This document shows, in pieces, positions 25,383 through 32,351 of a DNA stretch of 64,000 bases. Each line of letters opens with the position of its first letter. The first letter of the stretch is position 1. Origin of the DNA: Candidatus Elusimicrobium euhamitermitis (GTDB taxonomy: Bacteria; Elusimicrobiota; Elusimicrobia; Elusimicrobiales; Elusimicrobiaceae); the NCBI GenBank assembly GCA_031254225.1, contig JAIRUU010000113.1, positions 1-64,000 on the forward strand. The letters run 5' to 3'. The notes beneath the pieces are model-generated. The model made no database searches and had not been told where the DNA came from. It was given only the letters and a program-made list of their open reading frames with translations. A program made the position numbers and the translations under genes.

Positions 25383-25390
25383 ATTTTACA
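25383..25390 (-). promoter_or_regulatory. -10-like hexamer, leaderless start of xseA
   Basis: TGTAAAAT on the minus strand ends 7 nt before the A of the xseA ATG at 25376. Confidence 0.5.
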
Positions 25391-25415
25391 GACATATTGA
25401 AACAACGTACAATGC

Positions 25416-25552
25416 CGTCATTCTGAGCGCGTCGTTTCCGCCGTAGGCGGCCGCGCGTGAGAATCTTCCATTATATTTTTGTTAAACACGGCGCCCGCGC
25501 CGCCTGTACAACTATAATTGTAGATTACTCGCTGCGCCGCTCGTAATGACCG
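25416..25552. repeat. Dispersed-type repeat with GTCATT ends
   Basis: The 267-bp gap between xseA and prfB starts with 'CGTCATTCTGAGCGCG' and has 'CGCTCGTAATGACCGG' at the other side, so the ends are inverted (GTCATTnnGAGCG). Inside are GC-rich palindromes (CCGCCGTAGGCGG; TACAACTATAATTGTA). This matches the general look of GTCATTCTGAG-type repeats seen in many bacterial genomes. I see no second copy in this window. Confidence 0.55.
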
Positions 25553-25606
25553 GTACTATTTTTATATCTGCCTTTTTAGTTCCGCCTATTTTTTAGAGGC
25601 CATGCC

Positions 25607-25662
25607 CGTCTTCGCTGCGCTACGACGCGGTTTGGCGGCAAAATTATTTTTTTGCCGCCAAA
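25607..25662. repeat. CGTCTTCGC motif joined to a palindrome at the prfB end
   Basis: The 23-bp motif starting CGTCTTCGCTGCGC and ending ACGACGCG (25607-25629) is followed after one base by TTTGGCGGCAAAA-TTATTT-TTTTGCCGCCAAA, a perfect 13-bp stem (25631-25643 with 25650-25662). The prfB stop codon lies in the loop. Related motif-palindrome pairs are at 34991 and 54134. The hairpin may act as a terminator for prfB, but there is no T tract on its strand. Confidence 0.75.
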
Positions 25663-26759
25663 TAATCAAGGTATGACTGCATAAAAGGATTTAGCGCCCC
25701 GTCCATGACGGCCTGCACCTGTGAAGTTTCGTAATTCGTCCTCAAATCTTTTACCAGCTGGTAAGGCATAAAAACATAAGAGCGGATTTGGTGCCCCCAC
25801 GCAATGTCGCCCTTCTGTCCGTAATGCTTTTCCATCTCGGTCCTTTTTTTGTCGGCCTCAACCTGATAAAGTTTTGCTTTTAACATTTTCATGGCCGTCT
25901 GGCGGTTTTTGAGCTGGCTCCGCTCCACCTGGCAGGCGACGACTATGCCCGTCGGAACATGCGTAATACGCACCGCGGTTTCAACTTTATTGACGTTTTG
26001 CCCGCCGGCGCCGCCGGAGCGAAAAGTGTCCACCTTCAAATCTTTGTCGTTAATTTCAATTTTAATTTCTTCTTCAATATCAGGCAGCACGTCGCAGGAC
26101 GCGAAAGAAGTGTGCCTTCGCGAGTTTGCGTCAAACGGGGAAATGCGCACTAATCTGTGCACGCCGTTTTCGCTTTTCAGATAGCCGTACGCGTACTGCC
26201 CTTCCACGATAACGGACGCGCTTTTTATGCCCGCTTCCTCGCCCGGCAGAATATCCGTGACGGTAAATTTAAAACCGTTTGCGTCCGCCCAGCGGTTGTA
26301 CATGCGCAGCAGCATTTGCGCCCAGTCGCAAGACTCCGTTCCGCCCGCGCCGGCGTGGATATTTAAAATAGCGTTATATTTGTCCGCCGGCTCTGAAAGT
26401 TTTATTTTAAATTCCATCGCTTTTAATTCGTTCTCGGCGTTGGCAAGCATGGAGAGAGTGGGGGCGATTTCGCTTTCGTTTTTTTGTTCAAGGGACATCT
26501 GGTAAAAAAGTTCGGCCTCTTCAAATTCGCGGGCGATGGAAGAATATTTTTCTATATCCTGTTTAAGCGCGTCAATCTGCTTGGAAATATTTTTGGCGGC
26601 GTCCGCGTCGTTCCAAAAATCCGGCGCGGCGGAGATTTTTTCCAGGTTTATCAGCTCTTTCTTTTTTTCTTCAATGCGGCAGAGCTCCGCCGTTTTAATA
26701 ATGCGCGGGCGCAGTTCTTCTATTTTATTTTTTACGTCTTTAAATTCAACGTTATTCAT
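25644..26759 (-). CDS. prfB: Peptide chain release factor 2
   Basis: 371 aa. Recognises UGA/UAA stop codons: 'SPF' tripeptide in 'VRISPFDANSRRHTSF', and the peptidyl-hydrolysis GGQ in 'RSGGAGGQNVNKVETAVR'. The frame is continuous from the ATG at 26759, with no in-frame UGA where Escherichia coli has its autoregulatory +1 frameshift (region 'ELCRIEEKKKEL' near residue 25). Overlaps lnt by 8 bp upstream. Its stop codon lies in the loop of a hairpin. Confidence 0.95.
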   Translation of the reverse strand: MNNVEFKDVKNKIEELRPRIIKTAELCRIEEKKKELINLEKISAAPDFWNDADAAKNISKQIDALKQDIEKYSSIAREFEEAELFYQMSLEQKNESEIAPTLSMLANAENELKAMEFKIKLSEPADKYNAILNIHAGAGGTESCDWAQMLLRMYNRWADANGFKFTVTDILPGEEAGIKSASVIVEGQYAYGYLKSENGVHRLVRISPFDANSRRHTSFASCDVLPDIEEEIKIEINDKDLKVDTFRSGGAGGQNVNKVETAVRITHVPTGIVVACQVERSQLKNRQTAMKMLKAKLYQVEADKKRTEMEKHYGQKGDIAWGHQIRSYVFMPYQLVKDLRTNYETSQVQAVMDGALNPFMQSYLDYLAAKK

Positions 26760-28422
26760 TGGAAATTACAAAAGCGGTAAACGCCGCCGTCAGGAAAAAT
26801 GTTATGCAAAGATAAGCAAAAACGTCGCCGTATTTGGAGTAAATTGTCTGCGTAAAATTTTCATTAACGGGCACGGTCAGATTCATCACTGTCCTCTCGC
26901 CCAGTTTGGAAGCTTCTTTAATGCGCCCCAGCGGGTCAATCCAGCCGGAAATGCCGTTGTTCGCGCTTCGCACCACGGGCTTGCCGAACTCCACCGCGCG
27001 CACCACGTTCGCCGCAAAATGCTGGTACGGCGCGGAAGTGTTTAAAAACCATCCGTCGTTGGTAAGATTAAAAAATATTTTTTCGCCTTTAGAGTCCGCG
27101 CTGTTCCACAGCTGCGGAAAAATAGACTCATAACATATCATGGTGGCGAATTTTAAATTATCCATTTGCTGCAGCGGCTGGTTTCTGTCCCCCGGAGTAA
27201 AAGAGCCCAATGTGCCCAGAACGGGAATATTAAAATTACTTAAATTCTCTTCAAACGGCACGTATTCGCCAAACGGCACAAGAACCTGTTTATTGTAAAC
27301 CGACGTCAAATCCCCGTTTCTGTTAAACAGATACGCGCTTACAAAATTAGCGTCTTCGGTTTCCATGGTGGAACCTACCAGCTGATACGCCTGCGTGGTC
27401 TGCGCTATGCGCCTGAGCCAGTTCATATATTTTTCCGTCTGGGCGGGGCCGGGCAGCGCGGTCTCCGGCCACAAAATTATATCAGGGGCAAAAGGCGCGG
27501 CCGTATCAATCTGTTCCGTTAAAATATTTTCAATTTCCTGCACAAAAGCGCTGTCCCACTTTTTATACTGGTCAATATCGGGCTGCAAAACGGAAATTTT
27601 TAAAGAGCGCGTGAATAGTATCGGGTCGTCCAGTCTCTGTTTGCCGAACATAAAAACCGCGAAAAACATAAACGCCGCCATGAGCGCGGGCAGCGCGCGT
27701 TCCGCAAAACTTTTTAGCGTGAACATTGACGCGAACGCGGCGTTGACAAATACCAGCGCAAAACTTATTGCGAACACGCCGCCGAAGCTCGCCGTCTGCA
27801 AAAACACCGGCTGATTCCACTGCGAATATCCCATCATAAACCACGGAAATCCCAGGAAATTATAAGCTATTGTCTCGTGCGCAAACTCAAGCGTTACCCA
27901 GCCGGCCGCGGCTATGAGCGGGAAAAGATAATTTGTTTTGCGCGCGTAAAAACAAAGCAGCGCAAAAATTGCAAACTGGAATGACATAATAAAACAAAGT
28001 CCTGCCAGCGCGCCCAGGGACATTTGCGGCGGCAGCCCGCCCGCGCGGCAGGTATAATAAATCCAGTAAAGCAGCGCGGCGTATACGACAAATCCCGTAA
28101 ACAAACCGTAAAAACCCGCGCCCAATAATGTTTTTGTTTTTTTATAGCAAGCGAGGAACGGCACCAGCGCTACCCAGGCGAGAATGGAGACGCTTCTTTT
28201 AGGATAACTTTGAAAAATAAGGGCTGCGGTTAAAAAAGACGCCAGCATGAAAAGTATTAGTCTGTAAACGGAGGCCACCCCGTCAATCACAGCGGACGCC
28301 CGGTCCTGCTTAACTTCAGGCTCTTTTGTTTTGTGAGGTGGCATATAACTGAAAACCTGCGTATTGTTCTGGCGCACTATGAACTGGCTGTCGCGCCTGG
28401 AACGTTTTTCTAAGTTATCCAT
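26752..28422 (-). CDS. lnt: Apolipoprotein N-acyltransferase
   Basis: 556 aa. Adds the third acyl chain to lipoproteins at the inner membrane. A charged ~50-residue N-terminal extension precedes about seven membrane helices, then a nitrilase-like periplasmic domain. Catalytic triad candidates: Glu in 'LWPETALPGP', Lys in 'YNKQVLVPFGEYVPF', Cys in 'TMICYESIFPQL'. A last helix lies at the C-terminus ('YLCITFFLTAAFTAFVI'). Ribosome site is weak. It sits 20 bp after secA and overlaps prfB, so secA-lnt-prfB is probably one operon. The extension is longer than in typical Lnt; a later start is possible but no good site is seen. Confidence 0.93.
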   Translation of the reverse strand: MDNLEKRSRRDSQFIVRQNNTQVFSYMPPHKTKEPEVKQDRASAVIDGVASVYRLILFMLASFLTAALIFQSYPKRSVSILAWVALVPFLACYKKTKTLLGAGFYGLFTGFVVYAALLYWIYYTCRAGGLPPQMSLGALAGLCFIMSFQFAIFALLCFYARKTNYLFPLIAAAGWVTLEFAHETIAYNFLGFPWFMMGYSQWNQPVFLQTASFGGVFAISFALVFVNAAFASMFTLKSFAERALPALMAAFMFFAVFMFGKQRLDDPILFTRSLKISVLQPDIDQYKKWDSAFVQEIENILTEQIDTAAPFAPDIILWPETALPGPAQTEKYMNWLRRIAQTTQAYQLVGSTMETEDANFVSAYLFNRNGDLTSVYNKQVLVPFGEYVPFEENLSNFNIPVLGTLGSFTPGDRNQPLQQMDNLKFATMICYESIFPQLWNSADSKGEKIFFNLTNDGWFLNTSAPYQHFAANVVRAVEFGKPVVRSANNGISGWIDPLGRIKEASKLGERTVMNLTVPVNENFTQTIYSKYGDVFAYLCITFFLTAAFTAFVISNE

Positions 28423-28442
28423 ATTTTGCCGTTAACAATTTT

Positions 28443-31049
28443 TTATAAATCTTTGCCGCAGCATTTTTTGTATTTCTTTCCGCTGCCGCACGGGCACGGG
28501 TCATTGCGGCCTATTTTGCCTTTTACCGTCTCAACAGTGTTTTCCGATCCAGCGTTTTCATCCCCGCCCTGGTCTTTTACGCCGACGGGCGACACGCGCC
28601 TTTTCGGCGGCAGCTGCAGACGGAAAATGTACTCAACAAAAACGTCTCTTACCTTGTTAAGCATGTTCTGGTAAAGAGTATAAGACTCTTTCTGGTACTC
28701 AATGAGCGGGTCTTTCTGCGCGTAACCGCGCAGGCTGACGCTCTTTTGCATCTGGTCCAGCTCGTACAAATGCTGTTTCCACGCCTGGTCAATAATTTGC
28801 AGCATAAGCATTCTTTCAACTTCCGCGAAAATAATGCCCTGCTCGTTAAAATATTTTTCACGCTCGTCAAAAATCTTTTTAACTTTGTCAAAAGTCTGGC
28901 CCGCCGTATGTTCAAGGCCGCGCGCGTTCAGGTTTTCGGCGTTAAAATTTTCTTCCACGGTAAACACGCGTTTTAAGAAAATATTGAGCGTGTTAAAATC
29001 AGACTTGGAAGGATTTTTAGAGTCAAAATATTTGTGAAACGCGTCTTCCACAACTTCATGAATCATCGCCAAGGCCTGCGGGTTAACGCTTTCCCCGTCT
29101 AAAATAGCGTTGCGTAAATTATATATGGCGGTGCGCTGCAGGTTCATGACTTTGTCATAATCAAGCAAATGTTTTCTTATGTCAAAGTTGTGTCCTTCAA
29201 CCATACGCTGCGCGCCTTCAATTTGCCTGCTCATGAGGCGGGACTCTATTACGTCGCCCTCTTTCATGCCCATTTTTTCAAGTATGGAGCCTATGCGCTG
29301 CGTGTTGGCGAACAGGCGCATAAGTTCGTCGTCCAGAGAAATATAAAACCTGCTTGCGCCCGGGTCCCCCTGTCTGGCGCAGCGGCCGCGCAGCTGGTTG
29401 TCAATGCGTCTGCTTTCGTGGCGTTCGGTGCCCAGCACGTGCAGCCCGCCCTGCGCGACGACGGCCGCCTGCTCCTCTGCCGTTGCCGGATTGCCGCCGA
29501 GGACGATGTCCGTCCCGCGGCCTGCCATATTTGTGGCTATTGTTACAGCGCCTTTTGCGCCCGCCTGGCTGATAATCTGCGCTTCCATTTCATGATATTT
29601 TGCGTTGAGCACTTTGTGCGGTATGCCTTTTGCGCGCAGCATGTTGGCCACTTTTTCGGATTTTTCTATGGAACGCGTGCCGACGAGGACCGGCGCGCCC
29701 TTTTTCCATAATCCTTCAATGTCCGCTACTATGGCGTTAAATTTTTCCCGCTCGGTTCTGTAAACCAAATCCGCGCCGTCCACGCGCTGCGACGGGCGGT
29801 TTGGCGGTATTTCCGTAACGTCAAGTTTATAAATCTGCCAAAATTCGCCCGCTTCCGTCATGGCCGTGCCGGTCATGCCGGAAAGTTTGGCGTAAAGCTT
29901 AAAGAAGTTTTGAAAAGTGATTGTGGCAAGCGTCTGATTTTCTTCTTTAATTTTAATTCTTTCTTTTGCTTCCACCGCCTGGTGCAGCCCGTCGGACCAG
30001 CGGCGGCCGGGCATGAGGCGGCCGGTAAATTCGTCAACAATAATAACCTCGCCGTCTTTTACCACGTAATCAACGTCTTTTTCATACAGGTGGTGCGCGC
30101 GCAGCGCCTGGTTAATGTGGTGCACCCATTCGGACTCAACGTCGTTATAAAGGTTTGCCACGCCCAAAAATTTCTCGGCCTTTGCGACGCCTTCCTCGGT
30201 CAGCGTGGCGTTGTGGTTTTTTTCGTCAATAATAGCGTCGTAACCTTTTGCCAGATTTTCGCCGGAATATTTGGCTTTGATTTCTTCGTCTTCGGTAATT
30301 TTGCGTATTTTTAAATTAGGAATAATGCGGTTGACGATTTCATATTTGTCCGTGCTCTGTTCGGCCGGGCCCGAGATGATGAGCGGCGTTCTTGCTTCGT
30401 CAATCAAAATGGAGTCAACTTCGTCCACAATGCAGTAGTTCAGTTTGCGCAGCACGCGGTCAGTGCGGTTGACGACCATGTTGTCGCGCAGATAATCAAA
30501 ACCGAGCTCGTTGTTAGTTACGTAAGTTATGTCTTTTTTATACATTTCCTGCCGGCCCGCGTTTTCCATTTCGCGGTTTATGAAGCCGACGGTAAGTCCC
30601 AGAAATTCATGTATGGGCCCCATCCAGTTTCTGTCGCGTTTGGCAAGGTAATCGTTGACGGTAACCACGTGCACGCCTTTACCTGTAAGCGCGTTTAAAT
30701 AAGACGGCAGAGTGGCCACTAAAGTTTTTCCCTCGCCCGTTCTCATTTCCGCAATTTTGCCCTGGTGCAGCACTATGCCGCCCAGCAGCTGCACGTCGTA
30801 GTGGCGCAGGCCTATGACGCGCTTTGCGGCCTCCCGCACGACGGCAAAAGCTTCGGGCAGAATATCGTCCGGCGTTTTGCCCGCGGCAAGCAGTTCTTTA
30901 AAATATACTGTTTTATTTTTCAGCTCTTCGTCTGATAATTTGGAAATTTCAGGTTCGTGGGAGTTTATTTTGGTTATGACGGGCGCCAGTTTTTTCAAAT
31001 CCCGCTGGCTTTTGGTGCCGAAAATTTTTTCAATAATGCCGGTAATCAT
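28443..31049 (-). CDS. secA: Protein translocase ATPase SecA
   Basis: 868 aa, full length. Walker A 'MRTGEGKTLVATL' near residue 100, DEAD-type 'VDEVDSILIDEARTPLI' near 205, 'DEFTGRLMPGRRWSDG' near 335, 'GTRSIEKSE' and 'NMAGRGTDI' of motor domain 2, and a C-terminal SEC-C zinc motif 'CPCGSGKKYKKCCG'. Drives export through SecYEG; the SEC-C tail normally binds SecB or ribosomes. AAGGAC precedes the ATG. Confidence 0.97.
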   Translation of the reverse strand: MITGIIEKIFGTKSQRDLKKLAPVITKINSHEPEISKLSDEELKNKTVYFKELLAAGKTPDDILPEAFAVVREAAKRVIGLRHYDVQLLGGIVLHQGKIAEMRTGEGKTLVATLPSYLNALTGKGVHVVTVNDYLAKRDRNWMGPIHEFLGLTVGFINREMENAGRQEMYKKDITYVTNNELGFDYLRDNMVVNRTDRVLRKLNYCIVDEVDSILIDEARTPLIISGPAEQSTDKYEIVNRIIPNLKIRKITEDEEIKAKYSGENLAKGYDAIIDEKNHNATLTEEGVAKAEKFLGVANLYNDVESEWVHHINQALRAHHLYEKDVDYVVKDGEVIIVDEFTGRLMPGRRWSDGLHQAVEAKERIKIKEENQTLATITFQNFFKLYAKLSGMTGTAMTEAGEFWQIYKLDVTEIPPNRPSQRVDGADLVYRTEREKFNAIVADIEGLWKKGAPVLVGTRSIEKSEKVANMLRAKGIPHKVLNAKYHEMEAQIISQAGAKGAVTIATNMAGRGTDIVLGGNPATAEEQAAVVAQGGLHVLGTERHESRRIDNQLRGRCARQGDPGASRFYISLDDELMRLFANTQRIGSILEKMGMKEGDVIESRLMSRQIEGAQRMVEGHNFDIRKHLLDYDKVMNLQRTAIYNLRNAILDGESVNPQALAMIHEVVEDAFHKYFDSKNPSKSDFNTLNIFLKRVFTVEENFNAENLNARGLEHTAGQTFDKVKKIFDEREKYFNEQGIIFAEVERMLMLQIIDQAWKQHLYELDQMQKSVSLRGYAQKDPLIEYQKESYTLYQNMLNKVRDVFVEYIFRLQLPPKRRVSPVGVKDQGGDENAGSENTVETVKGKIGRNDPCPCGSGKKYKKCCGKDL

Positions 31050-31102
31050 TTTTTAAATAGTCCTTAAATTGATATTGTTCGCGCGCGTATATATATTATA
31101 GC

Positions 31103-31966
31103 TTATTTGGGAATTAAGACTTTCAGCACGGCCGGCAGGATTTTTATTTGCAAATCTTCGCCGTTCGTTTGTTTAGGCTCGCCGTCAATGTGGTAAAATA
31201 CAGGGCCGTCGGTAATCACGCGCGCTTCTTTAACTTTAGCGACCGACGTGGGGTCAAACGGGCGGAAGTCGGAATTAAAAAACGCCGGCAGCGCAAAAAC
31301 CAGGCGTATTAAACTTTTGTTTAAAACCTGCACCATGTCCAAAAGCCCGTCGGTAAGGCTTGCTTTGGGCGCTATTTTGAAATTTGTCCCGTACTGGCTG
31401 CCGTTGGCAAAAACGAGAGTCAGCGGCGCGGCTTCCGTTTCAGCGCCGCCCGTAATAATTTTTATTTTGCGCGGTTTATAAGATAGAATTGTTTTCAGCC
31501 CGAGCCAAAAATAAGGCAGCCGCCCGCGCGTGCCGTGAGCTGCAAAAGCGTGCGCTATTTCAGCTTCTATCCCTATGCCAGCGACATTTATAAAAAGCTC
31601 GTCGTTAACTTGGCCCGCGTCGCAGTTTATTGCGGCGGAGTTTTGCAGTTGTTTAAGCGCGGTCTCGTTATCAAGCGACATGCCCAGTTCCCGCGCAAAC
31701 CCGTTGCCTGACCCGCGCGGTATTACGCCAAGCGCGGTTTTTGTATGAACAAGCCCGCGCGCGGCCTCGTTGATGGTGCCGTCCCCGCCGCAGACTATTA
31801 CTTTTTGGTAATTTTTTTGCGCGGCCGCCGCGGCTAATTCCCGCGCGTGGCCGGCGCGCTCCGTAAAAATAATTTCAGCCTGCGGGAAATATTTTTTTAT
31901 GAGCAAAGGCAAATCCGCCGCGTCTTTTTTTGCGCCGCTTTTAGGATTAACTATAAAGAGGGTCAT
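31103..31966 (-). CDS. Diacylglycerol kinase family lipid kinase (YegS-like)
   Basis: 287 aa. 'FIVNPKSGAKKDAADL' start, nucleotide-binding 'VCGGDGTINEAARGLV', 'IPRGSGNGFARELG' and 'GIGIEAEIAHAF' are the DAGK-catalytic family marks; the C-terminal beta-sandwich domain follows. Such enzymes phosphorylate diacylglycerol or a related lipid alcohol at the inner membrane; the exact substrate is open. Overlaps the small membrane protein gene upstream by 4 bp. Confidence 0.88.
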   Translation of the reverse strand: MTLFIVNPKSGAKKDAADLPLLIKKYFPQAEIIFTERAGHARELAAAAAQKNYQKVIVCGGDGTINEAARGLVHTKTALGVIPRGSGNGFARELGMSLDNETALKQLQNSAAINCDAGQVNDELFINVAGIGIEAEIAHAFAAHGTRGRLPYFWLGLKTILSYKPRKIKIITGGAETEAAPLTLVFANGSQYGTNFKIAPKASLTDGLLDMVQVLNKSLIRLVFALPAFFNSDFRPFDPTSVAKVKEARVITDGPVFYHIDGEPKQTNGEDLQIKILPAVLKVLIPK

Positions 31967-32295
31967 AATTTTTTAATATCGTCAAAAGTCGCCTTTTTTA
32001 AAGCTTTGGCAAAAGTGTCGGCCTTAATTAAATTGGTGCCTGCGGATATAACTCTGCCGCCCACGGCGACTATAAAAAACATAAACAGCCCGTGCAGCAC
32101 AAGGTTTAACGTGTTTGCCATAACGCTCGTGTCTACTTCCATCGGCCCCTGCTGCGTGTTAACCATCATTTTACCCGCGGTCAAAAGCTGGACCGGGGCC
32201 TGTTTATCAATAAAAACTTTGAACATCGCCATAGTCGCAAAAAATATCAGCGCCAGACCCATGCACAAAAGAAAATAGCCTATTATTTTATTCAT
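31963..32295 (-). CDS. Small two-helix membrane protein, unknown
   Basis: 110 aa with two hydrophobic helices ('IIGYFLLCMGLALIFFATMA' at the start and 'LHGLFMFFIVAVGGRVIS' near 70) and a polar 'KQAPVQLLTAGKMM...QGPMEVDT' stretch between them. Not recognised. GAGGTGA precedes the ATG. It overlaps the lipid kinase gene, with which it forms an operon, and is divergent from alaS. Confidence 0.65.
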   Translation of the reverse strand: MNKIIGYFLLCMGLALIFFATMAMFKVFIDKQAPVQLLTAGKMMVNTQQGPMEVDTSVMANTLNLVLHGLFMFFIVAVGGRVISAGTNLIKADTFAKALKKATFDDIKKL

Positions 32296-32335
32296 AAAGT
32301 CACCTCTTGAGTAAATTTTAGCATAAATACATTTT

Positions 32336-32344
32336 TGCTATACT
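32336..32344 (+). promoter_or_regulatory. Extended -10, leaderless start of alaS
   Basis: TGCTATACT ends 8 nt before the ATG at 32352; no ribosome site lies between. Confidence 0.55.
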
Positions 32345-32351
32345 ATATAGT

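Noticed and set aside
29169..29711. 180-codon frame antisense to secA
   Set aside because: Shadow of secA; no start signal or recognisable domain.
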